Shown here in pieces: positions 1-6,658 of a DNA stretch of 64,000 bases; the first letter of the stretch is position 1; each line of letters begins with the position of its first letter. A program made the position numbers and the translations under genes. The stretch is from Streptomyces sp. CB09001. GTDB lineage: Bacteria; Actinomycetota; Actinomycetes; Streptomycetales; Streptomycetaceae. A model generated the notes under the pieces. It was not told where the DNA came from, searched no databases, and worked only from the letters and a program-made list of their open reading frames with translations. The DNA lies in contig NZ_CP026730.1 of NCBI RefSeq assembly GCF_003369795.1, forward strand, positions 6,067,001-6,131,000, given 5' to 3'.

Positions 1-233
1 GGGGAGTCCTCCCGCGGCGGCCGCCAGACCGTCACCTCCATGGTGTCGTCGAAGGCGAGCGGCCCGGCCCCCGTGCGGGCCACGACCAGCGTGCCCCGGC
101 GGGTGGGGCCGGGCGGGCCGGCGGTGACCCGGGTCAGCAGCACGGTGTCGCCGTGCCGCTCCCACCGGGTGAGGCGGCGCCAGGCCTCGTCCGGGACGAG
201 CGGAACGGTGCGTTCGAGAGAGAAGACGGCCAC
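1..233 (-). CDS. SRPBCC-family protein, N-terminal part (cut by window edge)
   Basis: Reading leftwards from a GTG at 233 gives an open frame that runs off the window. The residues include FSLERTVPLVPDEAWR, then a stretch resembling an N-terminal SRPBCC (START/Bet v1-like) beta-strand pair: an alternating hydrophobic strand, a conserved TRW region and a basic turn. Streptomyces SRPBCC proteins commonly start this way, so the call rests on that resemblance over about 77 residues only. An in-frame ATG lies 13 codons upstream at 272, but the residues it would add are not strand-like. Function is not predictable beyond a hydrophobic-ligand-binding fold. The next gene is on the same strand, ending at 290 upstream of this one, so the two could be co-transcribed. 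Confidence 0.5.
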   Translation of the reverse strand, partial: MAVFSLERTVPLVPDEAWRRLTRWERHGDTVLLTRVTAGPPGPTRRGTLVVARTGAGPLAFDDTMEVTVWRPPREDS

Positions 234-289
234 GGGGCGATCGTGGCACGTCCGCCGGGGCCCGTCCGGCATGGTCCGCCGTACCCGCC

Positions 290-1123
290 CTAGCGGTAGA
301 CCTTGCCCGGCTCGGCCTTCCCCGGGGCCAGCAGCTGGGGGACCGTCACGAAGACGTAGCCCCGCTTCTTGAGCGCGTCGATGATCCCGGGCACGGCGGG
401 CACGGTGCCGTCGTAGATGTCGTGCAGCAGGATGATGCCGTCCCGGGACGACTGGTCCAGGACCCGCTCGGTGATCAGGTCGGAGTCGTTCGTCTTGTAG
501 TCCTTGGCGGTCACGGTCCACAGCACCTCCGCCAGACCCAGCTCGCGGGAGATGCGGTGCACCGTGTCGTCCGTGCGGCCCTGCGGCGGGCGCATCAGGG
601 CCGGGCGCTCGCCCGTGAGGCGCTCTATCTCCTTGTTCGGGCGCTCCAGCTCCTCGCGTATCTCGTCCGGCTCGGCGTCCGTGAGGATCTTGTGCGTCCA
701 GGTGTGGCTCGCCACCTCGTGGCCCTCGTCGGCCATGCGCCTGACAAGCTCGGGATATGTGTCGATATGCCGTTTGCCGAGCAGGAAGAAGGTCGCCGGG
801 ACCTGCTTCTCCTTCAGTATGTCGAGCAGCCGGGCGGAGTTCTCGCTCGGTCCGGCGTCGAAAGTCAGCGCGATGCACTTGGCGTGCGCGCAGTCCACGG
901 TGCCGAGTCCGCCCGCGCGGGCCTGGGTGCCGCCCGTGCGGGCCCCGGCGTCGTCCGTGCGGGCCGCCTGGGTGCCGGCGGCATTGCGGACGGAGCTGGG
1001 CGACTCTGTCTCCAGCTTCGTGCAGCCGCTCAGCGCGAGGGTCAGCGAGGCGGCGGCCGCGAAGGTCGCGTGCACACGCAACCTGGTCCCCGTTTTCGTC
1101 ATCTTCCTGGTCAGCGAAGGCAT
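290..1123 (-). CDS. Polysaccharide deacetylase (NodB domain), lipoprotein
   Basis: A 277-residue predicted lipoprotein. The basic N-terminus is followed by a hydrophobic segment and an LSGC lipobox with Cys at about residue 34, so it should be anchored outside the membrane. The NodB domain (carbohydrate esterase family 4) follows from about residue 85: motif 1 is TFDAGPS, motif 2 is HTWTH, motif 3 is RPPQGR and motif 5 is LLHD. The family de-N-acetylates cell-wall or chitin-like sugars using a metal held by Asp-His-His. In motif 1 the usual second Asp (TFDDG) is Ala, which would remove a metal ligand; the variant occurs in actinobacterial relatives but activity should not be assumed. A TATAGT -10-like element ends 6 bases before this ATG, suggesting a leaderless transcript. 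A start at the Met seven codons later is the alternative. Confidence 0.85.
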   Translation of the reverse strand: MPSLTRKMTKTGTRLRVHATFAAAASLTLALSGCTKLETESPSSVRNAAGTQAARTDDAGARTGGTQARAGGLGTVDCAHAKCIALTFDAGPSENSARLLDILKEKQVPATFFLLGKRHIDTYPELVRRMADEGHEVASHTWTHKILTDAEPDEIREELERPNKEIERLTGERPALMRPPQGRTDDTVHRISRELGLAEVLWTVTAKDYKTNDSDLITERVLDQSSRDGIILLHDIYDGTVPAVPGIIDALKKRGYVFVTVPQLLAPGKAEPGKVYR

Positions 1124-1128
1124 GCGAG

Positions 1129-1151
1129 GACTATACGCTGTGTGTATAGTC
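1129..1151. promoter_or_regulatory. Perfect inverted repeat overlapping the deacetylase -10 region
   Basis: GACTATAC and GTATAGTC are separated by 7 bases. The right arm holds, on the minus strand, the TATAGT that would act as the -10 element for the deacetylase gene starting at 1123. An operator placed here would block initiation. The regulator is unknown; GntR-type repressors bind sites of similar form, but nothing in the sequence decides this. Confidence 0.55.
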
Positions 1152-1289
1152 GCGGTTTATGGTACCCCCTCGCGTCAGATGTCGAATGTACGTTCGAGGT
1201 CGATCCCCCTTCTCGGGGAGTGACGTGTCTTCAAGGGTTTGAGGCAACCTCCTCGCGGCACCCGCGTCGCCGAGAGAGGAGCCCGCCCC

Positions 1290-1412
1290 ATGCGCATCCT
1301 TGGTGTCCACGCCCTGCACGGAAAGCTGACGGTGAACTTCTCCGCCCGGGAGGTTCCGGAGCTGTCGGCGCGGTGGTTCCCGGAGCGGGCCGGAGCGCGG
1401 GCGTTCGCATGA
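1290..1412 (+). pseudogene. Carbamoyltransferase (NodU/CmcH-type) remnant, 40 codons
   Basis: A start with a good AGAGAGGAG ribosome site opens MRILGVHAL, the usual first residues of NodU/CmcH carbamoyltransferases (MRILGxNAL in this family). It then jumps directly to HGK and EVPELSARWFPERAG, which matches the family's region some 30 residues further on (HGK...ELPELSARWCLEEAG). The reading frame then stops at an ATGA overlap with the glycosyltransferase. The catalytic HxHHxxH region and the whole C-terminal YrdC-like part are gone. What remains is best read as a deletion-scarred 5' end that still keeps translational coupling to the next gene. The assignment rests on recognising the two conserved blocks and their wrong spacing. 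Confidence 0.6.
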
Positions 1413-2443
1413 GCACCGCCTCCGGAGCCGGCGGCCCGCGCACCGGCTACGCCGTCGTCGTCCCCACCCTCGTACGCGACACGCTGGCCGACTGCCTGGC
1501 CGCGCTGGTCGCCGCGCACGGTCCCGACCCGGACGAGATCGTCCTGGTCGACGACCGGCCGGCACCGGATGCCGACCCCGGCGCCCTGGAGCACGCCCTG
1601 ACCGTCCTCGGCGACCTGCGGGAACGCACGGTGGTGCTGCGCAGCGGGGGCCGCGGGCCCGCAGCCGCCCGCAACACCGGTGTCCGCGCGGTCACCTCAC
1701 CGTGGACCGCCTTCCTCGACGACGACGTCCAGGTCGGCCCGCACTGGTGCGACCAGCTGATCCAGGACCTCGCCGAGGCGGCGCCCGACACCGGCGCCGT
1801 GCAGGGCGTGATCGCCGTGCCGCTGCCGGGGGAGCGCCGCCCCACCGACTGGGAGCGCGACACCGCCTGTCTCGCGCAGGCCCGGTGGATCGCCGCCGAC
1901 ATGGCCTACCGCACCGACGTGCTGAAACAGGTCGGCGGCTTCGACGAACGCTTCACCCGCGCCTTCCGCGAGGACGCCGACCTCGCACTGCGCGTCCTCG
2001 ACGCGGGCTGGCGCATCCGGCGGGGCCGCCGCACCACCCGCCACCCGGTACGCCCCGCCGCGCGCTGGGTCTCCTTGAAGCAGCAGCGCGGCAACGCCGA
2101 CGACGCCCTGATGCGGCGGCTGCACGGTCCCGACTGGTGGGCCAAGGCGGTCGCGCCCCGGGGCCAGATCCGGCGCCACGCGGCGATCACCGCCGCCGGT
2201 ACCGCGGCGCTCGCCCTCGCGGCGGCCGGACACCCCCGCGTCGCCGCCCTCGCCGGGGCCGGCTGGGCCGCGGGCACCGCCGAGTTCGCCTGGGTCCGCA
2301 TCGCGCCCGGTCCGCGCACCGGGCACGAGATCACGACCGTGCTGATCACCAGCGTGCTCATCCCGCCCGCCGCGACCTGGCACCGGCTCAGCGGTCTCTG
2401 GCGCCACCGCGGCACCCCTGCCTGGCGGGAGGCGGCCGCATGA
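1409..2443 (+). CDS. Glycosyltransferase family 2
   Basis: A 344-residue GT-A fold glycosyltransferase. The nucleotide-binding start is YAVVVPTLVRDTLADCL, followed by IVLVDDRP, the RGPAAARNTG block and FLDDDV, the DXD-type metal and UDP/GDP-sugar site. A second conserved block (VGGFDERF, then FREDADLALRVL) carries the catalytic ED. Hydrophobic segments near the C-terminus (about residues 265-320) suggest membrane association. The ATG at 1409 overlaps the stop of the carbamoyltransferase remnant, and the stop overlaps the start of the HAD remnant, so it sits in a tightly coupled operon. Related Streptomyces clusters pair this enzyme with a carbamoyltransferase, a HAD phosphatase and a GT4 enzyme. 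The sugar and acceptor are unknown. Confidence 0.85.
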   Translation: MSTASGAGGPRTGYAVVVPTLVRDTLADCLAALVAAHGPDPDEIVLVDDRPAPDADPGALEHALTVLGDLRERTVVLRSGGRGPAAARNTGVRAVTSPWTAFLDDDVQVGPHWCDQLIQDLAEAAPDTGAVQGVIAVPLPGERRPTDWERDTACLAQARWIAADMAYRTDVLKQVGGFDERFTRAFREDADLALRVLDAGWRIRRGRRTTRHPVRPAARWVSLKQQRGNADDALMRRLHGPDWWAKAVAPRGQIRRHAAITAAGTAALALAAAGHPRVAALAGAGWAAGTAEFAWVRIAPGPRTGHEITTVLITSVLIPPAATWHRLSGLWRHRGTPAWREAAA

Positions 2444-2889
2444 GCCGCGTGGGCAACCCGGTCAAGGCGGCCCTCTTCGACCGTGACGGCACCTTCCGTG
2501 ACGGCACCTTCGACCGTGACGGCACCTTCCGTGACGGCACCCTCCTCCGCGACATCCCCTGCGACGCCGACCCGGAGCGGACCCGGCCGGTCGAAGGCGC
2601 CCGTGAGGCGGTGGCCCCGCCGCGCGCACGCGGCATCCGTGCCGGCGTCGCCGCCACCGAGGCAACCGAGGCCACCGAGACCGGAGTCACCGAGACCGGA
2701 GTCACAGGGGCCGTGCCGCCCGGCACCGGGGCGGTGTCCCACGGCATCGACGTACTGACCGACGCCGTACCCGACTTCCCCGCCGACCCGCCGCACGCGC
2801 GGGCGGCCGGTGTGGCGGTCCTGGCCCACTCCGGGCCGTCCCGCTTCCCGGCCGACCGGGAACGGCCGCTCGAGGAGGTGACCCGATGA
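2440..2889 (+). pseudogene. HAD-superfamily (D-glycero-D-manno-heptose bisphosphatase-like) remnant
   Basis: Starts in an ATGA overlap with the GT2 gene and ends in one with the GT4 gene. VKAALFDRDGT is HAD motif I, and DADPERTRPVEGAREAV plus RARGIRAG match the region after motif I in GmhB-like phosphatases. Then the homology collapses: a run of TE(A/T)TE-type low-complexity residues replaces the substrate loop, motif II and the zinc-binding region. A normal family member has about 170-190 residues; this has 149, of which perhaps 60 are recognisable. DRDGTFRDGT is duplicated. An active phosphatase is unlikely. The frame may persist because it couples translation of the flanking glycosyltransferases. 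Confidence 0.65.
2476..2541 (+). repeat. Two perfect 33-bp tandem copies inside the HAD remnant
   Basis: The 33-bp unit begins TTCGACCGTGACGGCACC and is repeated exactly once. Each unit encodes FDRDGTFRDGT, so it also contains a shorter internal repeat of the CGTGACGGCACC block. This duplicates HAD motif I. A second short in-frame repeat (ACCGAGACCGGAGTC twice) lies near 2676-2705. The unit length keeps the reading frame. Confidence 0.9.
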
Positions 2890-4121
2890 GGATCGCCATG
2901 GTGTCCGAGCACGCGAGCCCGCTCGCCGCGCTCGGCGGCGTGGACGCCGGTGGACAGAACGTCTACGTGGCCCGTCTCGCCGAGGAGCTGGCGGGGCGCG
3001 GCCACGACGTCACGGTCTACACCCGCCGGGACGCCACCGACCTGCCCGACCGGGTGGCGCTGCCCGGCGGGGCGGTCGTCGAGCACGTGCCGGCCGGACC
3101 ACCGGTGTCCGTTCCCAGGGACGAACTCCTCCCGCACATGCCCGCCTTCGGCGCCCACCTGGCCCGCGCCTGGGCCCGGGAAGGGCCCGACGTCGTACAC
3201 GCCCACTTCTGGATGTCCGGCATGGCCGCGCAGATCGGCGCGGATCCGCACGGCATCCCCCTCGTCCAGACCTTCCACGCCCTCGGCACCGTCAAGCGGC
3301 GCCACCAGGGCATGCGGGACACCAGTCCCTACGAGCGCATCGGCATCGAACGGCAACTCGGCCGGGCCTGCCAACGGGTCCTGGCCACCAGCACCGACGA
3401 GGTCGACGAACTCGGCGACATGGGCGTCCCGCCCCGGCAGGTCTCCGTCGTGCCCTGCGGCGTGGACGCCGAGCACTTCCACCCCGCCGCCGACACCGGC
3501 CGCACCCCCGAGCGACACCTGCGGCACCGGTTGCTCGCCTGCGGCCGGCTCGTCCCCCGCAAGGGCTACGACCACGCCGTCCGCGCCCTGGCCCACATCC
3601 CCGACGCCGAACTCCTCATCGCCGGAGGCCCGCCGGCCGGCGCCCTGGCGGCCGAACCCGAGGCCCGGCGCCTGACCGGCATCGCCCGCCGCGCCGGCGT
3701 CGCCGACCGGGTCCGGCTGCTCGGCGCGGTCGACCCGGACGACATGCCCGCCCTGCTCCGCAGCTCCGACCTGGTGCTGTGCACCCCGGTGTACGAGCCG
3801 TTCGGCATCGTGCCGCTGGAGGCCATGGCGTGCGGCGTACCCGTCCTCGCCACCGACGTCGGCGGCCACCGCGACTCCGTGGCCGACGGCGTCACCGGCC
3901 GCCTGGTCGCCCCGCAGGACCCCGGGGCCGTCGCGGAGGCCGCCCGCGAAGTCCTCGCCGACGAACGGCTGCGCCGCCAGTACGGCAGGAACGGCCGCGA
4001 ACGCGTCCTGCGGCACTACACCTGGGCACGCGTCGCCGACGGCGCCGAACAGGTGTACCGCCTGACCCGCGCCGAGCACGCGCGCACGTCGCCCGGCGCT
4101 GCCGCGGGGGTGACGTCCTGA
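2886..4121 (+). CDS. Glycosyltransferase family 4
   Basis: A 411-residue GT-B retaining glycosyltransferase. The N-terminal domain opens MRIAMVSEHASPLA with the glycine-rich GGVDAGGQNVYV donor loop seen in MshA and sucrose-phosphate-synthase-like GT4 enzymes, then VVHAHFWMSG and QTFHALGTVKR. The C-terminal donor domain has LLACGRLVPRKGYD, then PVYEPFGIVPLEAMACG, the EX7E motif that binds the sugar-nucleotide phosphates. Length is normal and no residue of these motifs is missing, so it is probably functional, unlike its two decayed neighbours. Start at 2886 is fixed by the ATGA overlap. Donor and acceptor cannot be inferred. After its stop at 4121 another 96 bases follow without a recognisable gene. 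Confidence 0.88.
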   Translation: MRIAMVSEHASPLAALGGVDAGGQNVYVARLAEELAGRGHDVTVYTRRDATDLPDRVALPGGAVVEHVPAGPPVSVPRDELLPHMPAFGAHLARAWAREGPDVVHAHFWMSGMAAQIGADPHGIPLVQTFHALGTVKRRHQGMRDTSPYERIGIERQLGRACQRVLATSTDEVDELGDMGVPPRQVSVVPCGVDAEHFHPAADTGRTPERHLRHRLLACGRLVPRKGYDHAVRALAHIPDAELLIAGGPPAGALAAEPEARRLTGIARRAGVADRVRLLGAVDPDDMPALLRSSDLVLCTPVYEPFGIVPLEAMACGVPVLATDVGGHRDSVADGVTGRLVAPQDPGAVAEAAREVLADERLRRQYGRNGRERVLRHYTWARVADGAEQVYRLTRAEHARTSPGAAAGVTS

Positions 4122-4216
4122 TGCCGCTGTCCAGCAGCGGCGCGGGCGAGGTACGGGTGCGGCGCCCACCGTGCGGGGGATCCGCCTGGTCGCCGTCCGC
4201 ACGAGCCGTACGCCGG

Positions 4217-5935
4217 TCAGCGGCCGACCACCGGCCCGAAGGCGTCGCGCACGTCCCCGTCCGAGGGTGTGACGGCCATCCGCGACGGCAACGCGTCGAA
4301 GTACCGGAGGACGCCGGGGCAGCTCTCGCCGCCCATCTGCACCGTGCGGTCGACGACGAGCTTCCCGGTGCGCAGGGCGTAGCCCTTCACCCGGACCGCC
4401 AGCTTGTTGAACCTGACACTGCCGATCCGGCCGTTGTGGTCCCGGTACTGGCACGTCTCGACGACGTCTCCCGCCTCCGCCTCGTCGGCGCACACCACCA
4501 GGGAGGCGTGGGCCGTGTCGGTCCGCCACTCCTCGGGCAGCTTGTCCGTGTACTCGGTGTCGCCGACGAACACGGCGCGGATCCGGCCCTTGCGGTAGGC
4601 GGGGGCCTGGGAGTACTTCGCCGGTTTCCGGCAGTACCCGGAGCCCATGGAGTCCGCCGCCTCGACCAGCCCGCTGATCCGGTCCAGCTCGATCGCCAGC
4701 CCCGCCTTCCTGACCCCCGTGCGGGCCGCGTCCGCGTGGGTGTCGTCGGGATACTCGTCGAGCAGCCGCTGGTAGCGCTCGCGCGCGTCCGGCCAGTCCT
4801 CCGTGAACATGAAGTCGGCGGCGCAGTCCATCAGCGCCCCGGGGGCGACCCGGGCCGCGGTGGCGGCGGCGGGGCCGGTCAGGTCCTCGGGCCCGGCCGC
4901 GTGCTCCCGCAGCCAGTCCGCGATGGTCACGGTGAGGCAGCCGTCGTCGGTGGGCAGCCGGCCGAGGAAGCGGTCCAGCGTGGCCCGGACGGTCCGTTCG
5001 TTGCCGGACTCGCCGAGCACCGCGCCGAGCCGCCGGAAGCCGCTCTCCAGCGAGTCCAGGTCACCGGTCAGCCCGCCGCTGAGATAGCCCCCGGCCGTGT
5101 CCAGCCGCACGCACGCCTCGACCACCGCGTCCCCCCGGGCGGCCAACGGCGCGGCGACCAGCCGGTGCCGGAACTCCACCCCTTCCTGGGCGTCCGCGGC
5201 GGCCCCGCAGTCCCCGTCCGCGCGGGCGTCGGCGACCTCGTCCTGGACCCCCTGCGCGTCGAACCGCACCCACCCGGCGGCCGCCAGCACCGGCACGGTG
5301 AGGGCGAGCGCGAGCAGCCGCTGCGCGCGCCGGGGTCCGGCGCCCGGGTGCCGTCGCGCGAGCCACCAGCCGTGTCCGACGACCGTCGCCCACCACAGCA
5401 CCACGAGCAGCTCGCACCATGTCTCCGCGCTCCGGTACGTCAGCCACAGCAGCGACGCCGTGACGACCGCGGCGGCCCAGAACAGCGCCCGGCGCCCCAG
5501 GATCAGGTAACCCGCCCCGAGCAGTGAGGCGTTGCCGACGGCCACCGCGAGCGGATCGGCCGCACGCGGCTCCCGGGGCGCCACCCGCCCGTAGTCCGGC
5601 GGGGGGTTCCAGGGCTCGGCCGGGTCAGTCCCGGGGTACCTGGTCTCGGCGGGGTCAGTCCCGGGGCACGGGGCCTCGACGGGGTCAGAACCCGGATCCG
5701 GGTACGTGGCCTCGGCCGGGTCAGTCCCAGGGTACGGGGCCTCGGCGGCGTCAGAACGCGGATCCGGGTACGCGGTTTTGGCGGGGTCAGGACCGGGACA
5801 CGCGGCCTGGGCGGCGTCCGAAACAGGATGCGTGGTCTCGGCGGCGTCCGAAACAGGATGTGTGGCCTCGGCGGGATCAGGACCCGCATACGCGTCCTCG
5901 GGCGGGTCCGGTTCTTCGTGCGGCGGCTCGGTCAT
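4217..5935 (-). CDS. Membrane protein with N-terminal proline-rich repeats, unknown function
   Basis: A 572-residue protein that I cannot assign to a family. Residues 1-110 are an acidic, proline-rich repeat region. Next come about four closely spaced hydrophobic segments (roughly 130-225), with PLAVAVGNASLLGAGYLILG and a Trp-rich stretch. The remaining 340 residues should form an extracytoplasmic domain with paired cysteines and helical repeats (region around RYQRLLDEYPDDTHAD resembles a TPR). Its start at 5935 overlaps the stop of the upstream membrane gene (ATGA), so the two form an operon and probably a complex. The operon is divergent from the STAND/WD40 gene. Confidence 0.7.
   Translation of the reverse strand: MTEPPHEEPDPPEDAYAGPDPAEATHPVSDAAETTHPVSDAAQAACPGPDPAKTAYPDPRSDAAEAPYPGTDPAEATYPDPGSDPVEAPCPGTDPAETRYPGTDPAEPWNPPPDYGRVAPREPRAADPLAVAVGNASLLGAGYLILGRRALFWAAAVVTASLLWLTYRSAETWCELLVVLWWATVVGHGWWLARRHPGAGPRRAQRLLALALTVPVLAAAGWVRFDAQGVQDEVADARADGDCGAAADAQEGVEFRHRLVAAPLAARGDAVVEACVRLDTAGGYLSGGLTGDLDSLESGFRRLGAVLGESGNERTVRATLDRFLGRLPTDDGCLTVTIADWLREHAAGPEDLTGPAAATAARVAPGALMDCAADFMFTEDWPDARERYQRLLDEYPDDTHADAARTGVRKAGLAIELDRISGLVEAADSMGSGYCRKPAKYSQAPAYRKGRIRAVFVGDTEYTDKLPEEWRTDTAHASLVVCADEAEAGDVVETCQYRDHNGRIGSVRFNKLAVRVKGYALRTGKLVVDRTVQMGGESCPGVLRYFDALPSRMAVTPSDGDVRDAFGPVVGR
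5617..5895 (-). repeat. In-frame tandem repeats encoding a proline/acidic array
   Basis: About nine copies of a 30- or 36-bp unit encode the pattern (S/T/P)-D-(P/A)-A-E-(A/T)-x-(Y/H/C)-P-(G/V), with optional DPG/DPR insertions. Units differ by a few bases, and lengths are all multiples of three. On the plus strand the shared core is GGGTCAGTCCCGGGGTAC or close variants. It probably forms an extended cytoplasmic linker ahead of the first membrane segment, and copy number is likely to vary between strains. Confidence 0.8.
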
Positions 5936-6318
5936 CCCGCGAACTCCTCGTCGGGCTCCCCGCTGCGGGCCCGCACGTACGCCTCCCCGGCCGGCAGGTA
6001 CAGCAGGACCACGCCCGGGACGGCGAGCAGCGCGGCCAACAGCAGCGTGGTGCCGCCGTACAGCGGATCGTCCAGGGCGAACGGCGCGGCGACGACGAGG
6101 ATCGCCGCGGTCAGACCGCTCACCGCGGTCCGGGCGGTGCGTCGGCCGCGGCCCGCCCGGATCGCGAACCAGAAGCAGACCGCCAGCAGCAGGAGCACCA
6201 GGGTCGCCGCGCCCTGCGGGCCGGCCGCCGTCGTCGCCGCGACCAGCGTCCCCAGCATCACCAGCACCACCGCCAGCGTCACGGTCCACGGCCGACGGGT
6301 CGCCGTCTCGGCGGTCAT
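5932..6318 (-). CDS. Small multi-pass membrane protein
   Basis: 128 residues. The chosen ATG at 6318 has GGGAAG seven bases upstream; a longer frame to 6399 has no ribosome site. Four hydrophobic segments are visible (around residues 12-34, 38-52, 63-80 and 88-108), with the C-terminus EDEEF-like and acidic. No family recognised. It is the first gene of the operon with the repeat-bearing membrane protein, with overlapping stop and start codons. Confidence 0.7.
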   Translation of the reverse strand: MTAETATRRPWTVTLAVVLVMLGTLVAATTAAGPQGAATLVLLLLAVCFWFAIRAGRGRRTARTAVSGLTAAILVVAAPFALDDPLYGGTTLLLAALLAVPGVVLLYLPAGEAYVRARSGEPDEEFAG

Positions 6319-6658
6319 CGGATCACTTCCCTCATGTGCCTCGTCCGGACCTACGGGTGCGGGGTGGCGCGGCCGTGACGGACCCGGCGGTCGTGCCACC
6401 CCGCATTCCCCCGGTCACCGATTCCACCGCGGAACACCGTTGTTCAGCAGCCCGCACCCGGCACTGAACAATGCGGCGGGCCGCGCGGAGCGAACCGGAA
6501 CCATGCGGACCCGGCGTGAAGACAGCGTGAACTCCCCGTGCGCCACCCCCCGACGAGCAGCCCGGAGCTTGCCGCCCACTGCCGCGCCTCCCTACCGTGG
6601 GCGCGCGGACGGGGACCGAGAGCGACGGCGGGGCGGGGCACACGTGGGCGGAAACGGA
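6319..6658. promoter_or_regulatory. Divergent intergenic region with inverted repeat TTGTTCAG-N16-CTGAACAA
   Basis: 340 bases between the membrane-protein operon and the STAND gene. At 6440-6471 lies a perfect 8-bp inverted repeat with a 16-base spacer, the only AT-containing palindrome of the region and a reasonable shared operator. An upstream ATG (6504) is in frame with the STAND gene but would add a 52-residue arginine-rich low-complexity extension not typical of the family. I see no other gene here. Confidence 0.45.

Noticed and set aside
2388..4529. A 713-codon minus-strand frame over the GT4 gene
   Set aside because: Opposite-strand shadow of a well-supported GT4 gene; low-complexity content and no start signal.
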